Assembly: GCA_023511325.1 (NCBI GenBank)
Contig: JAIMBU010000148.1
Coordinates: 1 to 6,764 of the forward strand
Direction: 5' to 3'
From: Gorillibacterium sp.
Lineage (GTDB): Bacteria; Bacillota; Bacilli; Paenibacillales; NBRC-103111
Length of the DNA stretch: 6,764 bases
The notes below the pieces were generated by a model. That model saw nothing but the letters and a program-made list of their open reading frames with translations. It searched no databases and had not been told where the DNA came from. The first letter of the stretch is position 1. Each line of letters starts with the position of its first letter. The position numbers and the translations under genes are program-made. This document shows positions 1 to 5,602 of the stretch, one piece after another.

Positions 1-49
1 TGATAATACTTTTTTGGGGGGATATACGCATCCATTGAACTAGGGGTTT

Positions 50-859
50 TTAAAGAAAATCGAGCATCATCCGATTAAAAACATCTGGTTTCTCAACGAA
101 AGGTGAATGACCACAGCCCTCCATCATAATCGTCCGTGAATGGCTTATATTCTTTCGTAGCAACTCTGCTGTCTTTAGATAAAAGGGATGATCATTACCC
201 GCAGGAACAATGAGAACGGGAGCCTTGATTTCATCTAACCGCTTTTTGGCATAGGGTTTCAGAGGAACGGATAAATTGGGGTTCCAACTGCAGAAGTTTC
301 CAGAAGATCTAACGAGATCAAGCACTTTTTTTCGGGCTTCCTCATTCTCTGGTGCAGGAAAGAAGAAACTCCAATAAGGGTCTTCGATAAAAATTTCAAC
401 AGCCCTCTCCGCTCCCTTGGTGTTGATGTTATTATAGTTACGGAGGGTTCTCCAGAGCATGGATAGCGGTGGAAATAAGCCATTTACAACAGGTACTGCC
501 AAAATGATCGATCGAACCCGCTCGGGATAAAGAAGTGTAAAATCTATGGCGATTGCACTACCGGATGATGAGCCCACGATGGAGATACGTTCCAAACCAA
601 GTACATTGATCAGTAGCTTAAGATCACTCGTATTCTCAAAGGAGTCCGTCGGCTTGTCCGACTTTCCGCTACCACGTAAATCGCAGGTAACCACCTTATA
701 TCCAGCGGCAACCAAAGCTTTCACCTGACTATCCCAAATTCGACTATCGTTGAAGCTTCCATGAAGGAGAAGTACAGGTTCTCCTTTCCCAGTAACCTCA
801 TAGAAAAGCTTATGCCTACCCACCTTTATGTAATCGCGCTCTTGCCAAACAATCGCCAT
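50..859 (-). CDS. alpha/beta-fold hydrolase
   Basis: A 269-residue cytoplasmic alpha/beta hydrolase, with no signal peptide or membrane segment. The oxyanion-loop HG is at residues 33-34 in LLLHGS. The nucleophile elbow GSSSG (96-100) puts the catalytic serine at Ser98. The likely acid is Asp223 in PAGNDH, and the base is His251 in GCGHSPFVEKP. Residues of about 130 to 200 form the variable cap. Length and motif order fit the small esterase, epoxide-hydrolase-like and haloperoxidase-like group. The substrate cannot be read from the sequence, and a Ser nucleophile argues against an epoxide hydrolase or dehalogenase, which use Asp. The ATG start is supported by AGGAGGA at 863-869, four bases upstream. 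The gene stands alone, separated from the trxB-glutaredoxin unit by a terminator, and has its own candidate promoter. The family call is firm; the function is open. Confidence 0.93.
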   Translation of the reverse strand: MAIVWQERDYIKVGRHKLFYEVTGKGEPVLLLHGSFNDSRIWDSQVKALVAAGYKVVTCDLRGSGKSDKPTDSFENTSDLKLLINVLGLERISIVGSSSGSAIAIDFTLLYPERVRSIILAVPVVNGLFPPLSMLWRTLRNYNNINTKGAERAVEIFIEDPYWSFFFPAPENEEARKKVLDLVRSSGNFCSWNPNLSVPLKPYAKKRLDEIKAPVLIVPAGNDHPFYLKTAELLRKNISHSRTIMMEGCGHSPFVEKPDVFNRMMLDFL

Positions 860-908
860 TGGTCCTCCTAAAGAATTTTATTGGATGACTCATAATTCCA
901 TTTATGAC

Positions 909-938
909 ATTGTATCACATTCTGGAAAATAGTAACAA
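909..938 (-). promoter_or_regulatory. candidate sigma-A promoter of the hydrolase gene
   Basis: Read on the minus strand, TTGTTA (933-938, 4 of 6 to the -35 consensus) is followed after 18 bases by TACAAT (909-914, 5 of 6 to the -10 consensus). A TG lies one base upstream of the -10, which makes it an extended -10. It sits about 50 bases before the hydrolase ATG and downstream of the terminator that ends the previous unit, as expected for independent transcription. Assigned by eye only. Confidence 0.5.
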
Positions 939-1018
939 GCTAGCTTTTTGATCTTTTATACCCTATATTTTTCATGATCTAGTCGTTTTGTCCATCGTTT
1001 AGTATTTTCATAAAAAAG

Positions 1019-1068
1019 AAAAGGTCTAGCTGAAATCCTGCGCTCACAGGACTTCAGCTAGACCTTTT
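1019..1068 (-). terminator. strong Rho-independent terminator after the trxB-glutaredoxin unit
   Basis: Two 22-base arms (1019-1040 and 1047-1068) flank a six-base loop. In minus-strand RNA the arms pair fully with a single G-U wobble, and the stem runs into a T-rich tail (TTTTCTTTTTT). In plus-strand RNA the same position would be an A-C mismatch. This asymmetry, and the gene directions, point to the minus strand as the functional one. A run of T on the other side means the element could also stop plus-strand transcripts. It lies about 40 bases past the glutaredoxin stop codon. Confidence 0.9.
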
Positions 1069-1109
1069 TTAAAGACGGGGTACTGATTATTGATCGGTTT
1101 CCTTGTAGC

Positions 1110-1361
1110 TTATTGCTGTTGCTGCTCACCTAGAGCTTTACTCAAGAGAGTCTGATTAAAGCCAACGATCTTCTCGTCTCCGATATAGGTTACCGGGACG
1201 GAACGCATTCCCTTATTATAAAGCTCCTCCGCATAAGCATCGTTCAAATCAACGTTGCGTTCTTCATAATTAACTCCTTGCTCCGTTAGGTACTTCTTCA
1301 CCTGGACGCAATAAGGACAGTGAGTACGGGAATATACAATAACTTGTGGTTGCTCAGACAT
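1110..1361 (-). CDS. glutaredoxin-like thiol oxidoreductase (CPYC)
   Basis: An 83-residue single-domain protein of the thioredoxin fold, the usual size for small glutaredoxin or NrdH-type proteins. The redox-active CPYC occupies residues 15-18, right after the first beta strand (VIVYSRTH). The cis-proline loop is SVPV (54-57), with Pro56. A GF pair follows at 67-68, where glutaredoxins and NrdH proteins bind their partner thiol. CPYC is the classical glutaredoxin active site, but the partner gene is thioredoxin reductase and many Bacillales lack glutathione. Reduction by TrxB or through bacillithiol is therefore plausible as an inference. The protein ends in EQQQQ, an unstructured tail. The start is set by AAAGGAG at 1370-1376, nine bases upstream of the ATG. 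It lies 64 bases downstream of trxB and upstream of a strong terminator, so co-transcription is likely. Confidence 0.92.
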   Translation of the reverse strand: MSEQPQVIVYSRTHCPYCVQVKKYLTEQGVNYEERNVDLNDAYAEELYNKGMRSVPVTYIGDEKIVGFNQTLLSKALGEQQQQ

Positions 1362-1374
1362 GTTAATCGCTCCT

Positions 1375-1389
1375 TTAGATTTAGTATTA
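1375..1389. promoter_or_regulatory. weaker copy of the PerR-box-like element upstream of the glutaredoxin gene
   Basis: The plus-strand 15-mer TTAGATTTAGTATTA matches the trxB element at 2400-2414 in 13 of 15 positions. It overlaps the glutaredoxin ribosome binding site by two bases. Its half sites match each other in only 4 of 7 positions, so it is a poorer palindrome than the other two copies. A further degenerate copy with one extra base follows at 1390-1405. An operator role is inferred from similarity only; AT-rich coincidence is possible. Confidence 0.3.
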
Positions 1390-1425
1390 TTAAACTTGAG
1401 TATTATTAATAGGATGAGTAATGTA

Positions 1426-2370
1426 TTAATGCACTAAGGCTTCAACGTTAACATTGTCAAGGAACCGTTCACAGTCAATCGCTGCCATGCAACCCGTGCC
1501 TGCTGCACTGATCGCCTGACGGTAGCGATGATCCTGGACGTCTCCACAGGCGAATACTCCAGGTACACCTGTTTCAGTAGTGCCCGGATTGACTAGCAGA
1601 TAACCTTGCTCATCCGTAGTCAGCTGACCTTCTAGAAAACGAGTATTAGGCGTATGGCCAATGGCGAGAAACACACCATCTGTCGGGATGATCTCTTCGA
1701 GTCCTGTTTCATTATTCAGCACCTTAAGTCCAGTTACTCCCCTATCGCCTGCCAGAACCTCGAGTGGCGTTTTGTTGAGCCCCCAGCTAACCTTCGGATT
1801 CGCTCGCGCACGATCCTGCATAATCTTCGAAGCACGCAGCTCGCTACGGCGATTGACCAACACCACTTCAGAGGCGAAGCGTGTCAGGAAATGAGCCTCC
1901 TCCATTGCGGAGTCACCCCCGCCAATCACGATAATCTTCTTACCTCGGAAAAAGAATCCATCACAGGTGGCACAAGTACTGACTCCCCGACCAATGTTTT
2001 CTTGTTCACCAGGAATACCTAAGTATTTGGCCGTAGCACCCGTGGAGATGACTAACGTCTCGGCTTGGATCTCTCCTACTCCTTCCAGAGTAAGGACAAA
2101 AGGGCGACTGGTCAAGTCTGCTTTTATTATCCAACCGGTACGAAATTCCGCTCCGAAACGCTCCGCTTGCTTGCGCATATTGTCCATAAGCTCAGGTCCC
2201 ATAATACCATCCGGGAAGCCAGGAAAATTCTCGATCTCTGTCGTCGTTGTTAATTGTCCGCCAGGCTGTGGTCCTTCAATAATTAGTGGATTTAGATTAG
2301 CTCTTGCCAAGTAAATAGCCGCTGTCAGTCCAGCTGGACCCGTGCCGATAATAATCGATTTGTAGATCAT
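1426..2370 (-). CDS. trxB: thioredoxin reductase (NADPH)
   Basis: A 314-residue low-molecular-weight thioredoxin reductase, full length for the family. It passes electrons from NADPH through FAD and a redox disulfide to thioredoxin-like partners in the cytoplasm. The FAD-binding GTGPAG is at residues 9-14 and PGGQL at 36-40. The redox-active CATC is at 133-136 and the NADPH-fold GGGDSA at 150-155. The C-terminal FAD motif CGD is at 275-277. The 2'-phosphate-binding HRRxxxR motif appears as NRRSELR (173-179), with Asn for the usual His. Both arginines are kept, so NADPH preference is expected. The ATG start is right at the first beta strand and has GAGGAG at 2378-2383 seven bases upstream. The next gene is a glutaredoxin-like protein, a likely electron acceptor. 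A PerR-box-like element lies 29 bases upstream of the start. Confidence 0.98.
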   Translation of the reverse strand: MIYKSIIIGTGPAGLTAAIYLARANLNPLIIEGPQPGGQLTTTTEIENFPGFPDGIMGPELMDNMRKQAERFGAEFRTGWIIKADLTSRPFVLTLEGVGEIQAETLVISTGATAKYLGIPGEQENIGRGVSTCATCDGFFFRGKKIIVIGGGDSAMEEAHFLTRFASEVVLVNRRSELRASKIMQDRARANPKVSWGLNKTPLEVLAGDRGVTGLKVLNNETGLEEIIPTDGVFLAIGHTPNTRFLEGQLTTDEQGYLLVNPGTTETGVPGVFACGDVQDHRYRQAISAAGTGCMAAIDCERFLDNVNVEALVH

Positions 2371-2399
2371 AGGGATTCTCCTCAGAATAAATTTTATAT

Positions 2400-2414
2400 T
2401 TAGACTTAGTATAA
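2400..2414. promoter_or_regulatory. PerR-box-like operator upstream of trxB
   Basis: The plus-strand sequence is TTAGACTTAGTATAA; on the minus strand it reads TTATACTAAGTCTAA. It has a 7-1-7 layout whose half sites (TTATACT and TTAGACT) match in 6 of 7 positions. It fits the known B. subtilis PerR box TTATAATNATTATAA in 11 of 14 defined positions. It is identical to the element at 3693-3707 except at the central base. A candidate trxB -10 (TATACT, 5 of 6, at 2408-2413) lies inside it, so a bound repressor would block RNA polymerase. No good -35 was found at the right spacing. Confidence 0.5.
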
Positions 2415-2522
2415 ATAAAGCTCATAGGAATAGGATAACACGCCAGAGAAAGCTTTTCATGAAGATTGAATGAAGGAAATTTGGGCATTTGAGGCTGGAT
2501 AATTAGAAAAAAGGCTCAACCC

Positions 2523-3275
2523 TCAAGTCTCAAGCAGCACTTCGTCTACAATCCGGTAACCGACACCTCGAACGGTAGCAATGTAGGAGGGATGGCGGGG
2601 ATCATCGCCAAGCTTACGACGCAAGCTTTTGACATGAACATCGACGGAATTACTTCCGCCAAAATACTGATCTCCCCAGACAAATGCCATGATATGATCT
2701 CGGGACAGGACCTTGCCTTCTGCTTGAATCAGCATTTGAAGAAGCTTATATTCAGTTTTGGTTAAATCAATCCTCGCTTCCCCACGGGTAACGGTCATTC
2801 GCTCTAAATCTAACACTAACCCCTTTAACTCAAGATGATGTGGATTATTGATGGCTGCCGGGACTTTATCACTCATTATCGCATTAACTTTATTCAGCAC
2901 TACGCATACAGGGCTCGGCCACGGAATGACAGCTTGATCAGCTAGGTTATCTTGACTTGCACTTGTGAAATCAGGGTCAACGAGTGATATAACAGCACCT
3001 TTGGCCTGAAAGGTTAAATCATTGGTATGCAGATCATCTAAAGCTACCGTCCGATCCAAGATATAGAGATCCGCTTGAAGAACCGAAAGCAAAGGCTCAT
3101 GCTCATGGTGAAAAACAAGCACATCATAACAGCGGGCTGTTAGCTCCATCACAAGAGCATTCAACGAAGCGGGGAAAGGACTGATGACAACGATCCGTAG
3201 TGTTGAATCACAATAGGCACCCATCGCTACCTTGTCGCCCGCTTGATAAACAATTTCAGCGGCTATTTCTCTCAT
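2523..3275 (-). CDS. OmpR/PhoB-type winged-helix regulator with degenerate receiver
   Basis: The frame is open to a GTG at 3311. Residue numbers here count from that codon. The C-terminal OmpR/PhoB winged helix (about 160-256) is intact, with LTKTEYKLLQML (183-194), the recognition segment SVDVHVKSLRRKLG (222-235) and the wing VRGVGYRI (247-254). The N-terminal region (about 38-145) follows the receiver layout but looks degenerate. The first strand RIVVISPF lacks the acidic pair, the conserved Lys is not evident, and Asp86 in YILDRT is the only recognisable phosphorylation residue. Three starts are possible. The GTG at 3311 overlaps the upstream gene by 40 bases. The ATG at 3275 overlaps its stop as ATGA, with GGAGG only one base away. 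The ATG at 3224 has AAGG at good spacing and a receiver-like N terminus. The ATGA start is listed. No histidine kinase is adjacent, so signalling may be phosphorylation-independent. Confidence 0.88.
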   Translation of the reverse strand: MREIAAEIVYQAGDKVAMGAYCDSTLRIVVISPFPASLNALVMELTARCYDVLVFHHEHEPLLSVLQADLYILDRTVALDDLHTNDLTFQAKGAVISLVDPDFTSASQDNLADQAVIPWPSPVCVVLNKVNAIMSDKVPAAINNPHHLELKGLVLDLERMTVTRGEARIDLTKTEYKLLQMLIQAEGKVLSRDHIMAFVWGDQYFGGSNSVDVHVKSLRRKLGDDPRHPSYIATVRGVGYRIVDEVLLET

Positions 3276-3679
3276 TCCTCCACGATCTGAGCCGTCCTGC
3301 ACGCCGGGCACACTCCTTTGAATAAGAATTCCTGCTTGTCAATCCGATAGCCCGTCTCTGCTGCTATCCTGTTCAACCACTCAATTGGAGGGCCGACGAA
3401 TACTTCGCCTACCTTGCCACAGGACGTACAAATAATGTGTTGATGTTCTTCAACTCGTGCATCATAGCGACTAGCTGCACCTTCCAGCTTTACTTCGCGC
3501 AATAAGCCCTCCTGTGTTAAAAAGCGGAGGGAATTATACACAGTAGCATAGGCGAAGCAGCAGCCTCGAGCTTTCAGTCGATCAATGACATCTGCAGCAC
3601 TTGGATGGTCGGAAGACAGCGAGACGATCTCGAGTATGGTCTTGCGCGGAGTCGTAAGCGTTCCTTTGCGAGTCACCAT
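3272..3679 (-). CDS. Fur-family, PerR-like metal-dependent repressor
   Basis: A 135-residue Fur-family regulator, about ten residues shorter at the N terminus than B. subtilis PerR. The DNA-recognition helix is YATVYNSLRFL (44-54). Aligning to PerR with an offset of 12, the regulatory metal ligands are His25 (PerR His37), Asp73 (Asp85), His79 (His91) and His81 (His93). The fifth ligand is Glu92, where PerR has Asp104. Structural zinc cysteines are all present: Cys84, Cys87, Cys124 and Cys127. The family role is repression of stress or metal genes with Fe or Mn bound. The Glu at site five is Fur-like and may lower peroxide sensitivity, so PerR identity is not certain. The ATG is preceded by AAGAGG. 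The gene has its own promoter with a PerR-box-like element over the start-site region, suggesting autoregulation. Its stop overlaps a candidate ATG of the winged-helix gene. Confidence 0.93.
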   Translation of the reverse strand: MVTRKGTLTTPRKTILEIVSLSSDHPSAADVIDRLKARGCCFAYATVYNSLRFLTQEGLLREVKLEGAASRYDARVEEHQHIICTSCGKVGEVFVGPPIEWLNRIAAETGYRIDKQEFLFKGVCPACRTAQIVEE

Positions 3680-3692
3680 ATCGCCTCTTTTC

Positions 3693-3709
3693 TTATACTT
3701 AGTCTAAGT
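3693..3709. promoter_or_regulatory. PerR-box-like operator upstream of the Fur-family gene
   Basis: Plus-strand TTATACTTAGTCTAA (3693-3707) is a 7-1-7 element with 11 of 14 matches to the B. subtilis PerR box and half sites alike in 6 of 7 positions. A second, perfect 6-1-6 palindrome, ACTTAGTCTAAGT (3697-3709), overlaps it with its centre shifted three bases. Overlapping centres are a known feature of Fur-family sites. The element lies at the predicted transcription start, 14 bases above the ATG, which is a good position for autorepression. The same 15-mer, changed only at its centre, precedes trxB. Confidence 0.55.
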
Positions 3710-3735
3710 TTAGAATTATCATATATAAAAGTCAA
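3707..3735 (-). promoter_or_regulatory. candidate sigma-A promoter of the Fur-family/winged-helix unit
   Basis: On the minus strand TTGACT (3730-3735, 5 of 6) is followed after exactly 17 bases by TAAACT (3707-3712, 4 of 6). Transcription would start near 3700, giving a leader of about 20 bases before the ATG at 3679. The -10 abuts the PerR-box-like element. No terminator hairpin was seen between the end of cbiZ and this promoter, so read-through from the cobalamin genes is also possible. Confidence 0.55.
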
Positions 3736-3764
3736 ATTTATTGTTCATTTTATTGTTTTTATGA

Positions 3765-4478
3765 TCAAGGTGCGGAAGCTACAGACGCTTCACATACGGA
3801 GGCATAGACAAGTCGCCCAATCGCGTCGCCAATTGTAGTGGCGGTTCCTGCATAGGCATGGGTTTGTTGATAGTCCATAGATTGGCTCACTGCTATGACG
3901 ACAGCATCTGTTGTCGTTCCAGTAGCCAACAGCCCGCTAGCTGCGTCTGCTATGCCGAGGTCTTGCAGCGCTGCTGCTTTGGCCTCTGTTGCGGTAATAA
4001 TCGCATTGATCATCGCCGGAAAGGTCATTCGTCCGTCAATCAGCATAACAATGTTTATCGTTCCGGCTTGATAAGCGGAGTAAACCTCCCGCCCAAAGCC
4101 TGCCCGTGCAGCATTGCCGGTTCCTGAAGTTGTGCAAACCACGAGACGGAAACAATCTCCCTCCTCCTCAAAGACCGAACCGCCTGCGATGACAGCCGCC
4201 GTCTGCAAGCCAATAGACGAGTCCGTTTTATAACCCCAATGCTCCAGCATCAGCTGGAAGTCTCGCTGTGGGTCACCACAGTCATAGGTGCGTGGCACCT
4301 TCCAGTTGACGATCCTATCCACTTGATGATGCCCACCGCTGTAAACGGCATTGCTTAAGGAATCAAGAGACAGGGGCGGTAGCACTAGCAGATGATCCTC
4401 TTCGTGGTGAATAACCAGCCCTGGCCAGACAGATGAGGAGAACGTAGACGCCTTACCTACACGAAAGGGCTTGGTCAT
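3765..4478 (-). CDS. cbiZ: adenosylcobinamide amidohydrolase
   Basis: A 237-residue protein with the CbiZ signature blocks in order: LSNAVYSGG (41-49), CTTSGTGNAARAG (115-127), an EAKAAAL helix (165-171), TGTTTDAVVIA (186-196) and YAGTATTIGDAIGRLV (209-224). CbiZ enzymes cleave the aminopropanol side chain from adenosylcobinamide to give adenosylcobyric acid, which re-enters cobalamin synthesis through CbiB. The route is known in archaea and some bacteria as an alternative to cobinamide kinase salvage. No signal peptide is visible, so it acts in the cytoplasm on imported cobinamide. The ATG at 4476-4478 overlaps the stop of the upstream cobD-like gene as ATGA, indicating translational coupling. 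CbiB and CobD, which rebuild the side chain, are encoded just upstream, fitting a salvage and remodelling role. The family call rests on recognised motifs. Confidence 0.93.
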   Translation of the reverse strand: MTKPFRVGKASTFSSSVWPGLVIHHEEDHLLVLPPLSLDSLSNAVYSGGHHQVDRIVNWKVPRTYDCGDPQRDFQLMLEHWGYKTDSSIGLQTAAVIAGGSVFEEEGDCFRLVVCTTSGTGNAARAGFGREVYSAYQAGTINIVMLIDGRMTFPAMINAIITATEAKAAALQDLGIADAASGLLATGTTTDAVVIAVSQSMDYQQTHAYAGTATTIGDAIGRLVYASVCEASVASAP

Positions 4479-5566
4479 TTCACTACCTCCTGCTTAAGAC
4501 ATTCATCTAGCACTGCCAGAAGCTGTTCATTAGCTGCTCTGAATTTTATCGCCAAGCGGAAAAAGCTCGTATCAAGTCCAGCGAATAAGGATGCGTCACG
4601 AATCAATACGCCTAACCGTCCCATCGATTGCTGTAACATAGGGGCAGTTAAATGACTATCATCGGCAAGACTGACCAATAGATAGTTGGTATCGCTCGGG
4701 AAAACCGTCAAGCCAAGGGCCTGCAATTGACTGATCAGCCACGGACGTTCTGCGGTCAGCCAATGAAGTGTCTGCTCGGCATAAGGAGCATCTTCGAGTA
4801 CAGCGCAGCCAATCTGTTGGGCGAGAGAATTCACACTCCAGGGTACTTGCAGCTCCCGTAAAGCTCTGATCCGGTCCGGATGTGCCACCATGTAGCCCAG
4901 GCGAATGCCTGGAATCGCGTAAAATTTGGTCATCGAACGGATGACGAATAAATCCTTTCCTGCTGCCGCCTGCTTGAGCAAGCTTAGCTCACCCTCCTGC
5001 GGAAGAAAGTCGATAAAGGCTTCATCGAGAATAACCGGACGACTGGATTGCAGCAGATGAGTGATAACCTCAGGCGACAGCAGCTGTCCTGTCGGGTTGT
5101 TAGGATGGCCGAGAAACCATAGATCTGGGCTTGCCGCCAAATGCTCCAATTGCTTCAGTTGCTCGACATCAAGAATAAAGTTGTCCTTTGCCTGAAGCGT
5201 AATGGGGAGTGCGGCCCCACCAGACTTGCGCACAGCATCACCATATTCAACAAAGGCTGGCTCGGCAAGCGCGGTCCGCGCTGGCTTTAGCAGACGAATG
5301 ACGAGATCGATCAGTTCTGCGGCCCCATTTCCAACTAGAATAGAAGCTTCAGGTATGTCATGATAGCAAGCTAATCTGTGTCTTAGCTCTCGCACAGCAG
5401 GGTCTGGATATGCGGTAATCCAGCTACCATAATCACTAATTATCCTGCTGACTGCCGGCGGTGGTCCAAAAGGATTCATATTGGAGCTAAAATCCAGGAA
5501 GGAAGTTCTGCCGAATAGCTCCTTAGCCGTAAGTATATCTCCACCATGTCCATAGGCTTCAAGCAT
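4475..5566 (-). CDS. cobD: threonine-phosphate decarboxylase (CobD type)
   Basis: A 363-residue fold-type I PLP enzyme of the class I/II aminotransferase family, close to histidinol-phosphate aminotransferase. The N-terminal YGHGGDI and LDFSSNMNPFGPP (24-36) are typical of CobD. The PLP-anchoring lysine is Lys214 in SMTKFYAIPGIRLGY (211-225). HPNNPTG (154-160) supplies the PLP-ring Asn, Asp181 in ILDEAF contacts the pyridine nitrogen, and Arg337 in FFRLAI binds the substrate carboxylate. CobD decarboxylates L-threonine O-3-phosphate to (R)-1-amino-2-propanol phosphate, the substrate that CbiB attaches to cobyric acid. HisC is the main alternative, but the place between cbiB and cbiZ decides for CobD. 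The ATG has GAGGAGGAGGG upstream, one of the strongest ribosome sites in the window. The gene lies 36 bases after cbiB and overlaps cbiZ by four bases. The threonine kinase needed for the substrate is not in the window. Confidence 0.93.
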   Translation of the reverse strand: MLEAYGHGGDILTAKELFGRTSFLDFSSNMNPFGPPPAVSRIISDYGSWITAYPDPAVRELRHRLACYHDIPEASILVGNGAAELIDLVIRLLKPARTALAEPAFVEYGDAVRKSGGAALPITLQAKDNFILDVEQLKQLEHLAASPDLWFLGHPNNPTGQLLSPEVITHLLQSSRPVILDEAFIDFLPQEGELSLLKQAAAGKDLFVIRSMTKFYAIPGIRLGYMVAHPDRIRALRELQVPWSVNSLAQQIGCAVLEDAPYAEQTLHWLTAERPWLISQLQALGLTVFPSDTNYLLVSLADDSHLTAPMLQQSMGRLGVLIRDASLFAGLDTSFFRLAIKFRAANEQLLAVLDECLKQEVVK

Positions 5567-5602
5567 AGTCCTACCCTCCTCCTCGTTAACAAAGAAATGT
5601 AT

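Noticed and set aside
1..49. Possible terminator downstream of the hydrolase gene
   Set aside because: The only stem found is four base pairs (GGAT with ATCC) and the minus strand has no T run after it.
1654..2314. Several plus-strand frames opposite trxB
   Set aside because: They are antisense to a fully supported trxB, have no family features and no ribosome sites that fit.
2297..2488. 63-codon minus-strand frame overlapping the trxB start and promoter
   Set aside because: It covers the trxB promoter, box and first codons in another frame, has no ribosome site that stands out and resembles no family. Treated as a chance frame.
2501..2522. T-rich run after the winged-helix gene as a possible terminator
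   Set aside because: A run of six T follows GCC on the minus strand, but the bases before it are TTGAG repeats in direct, not inverted, order, so no adequate stem forms.
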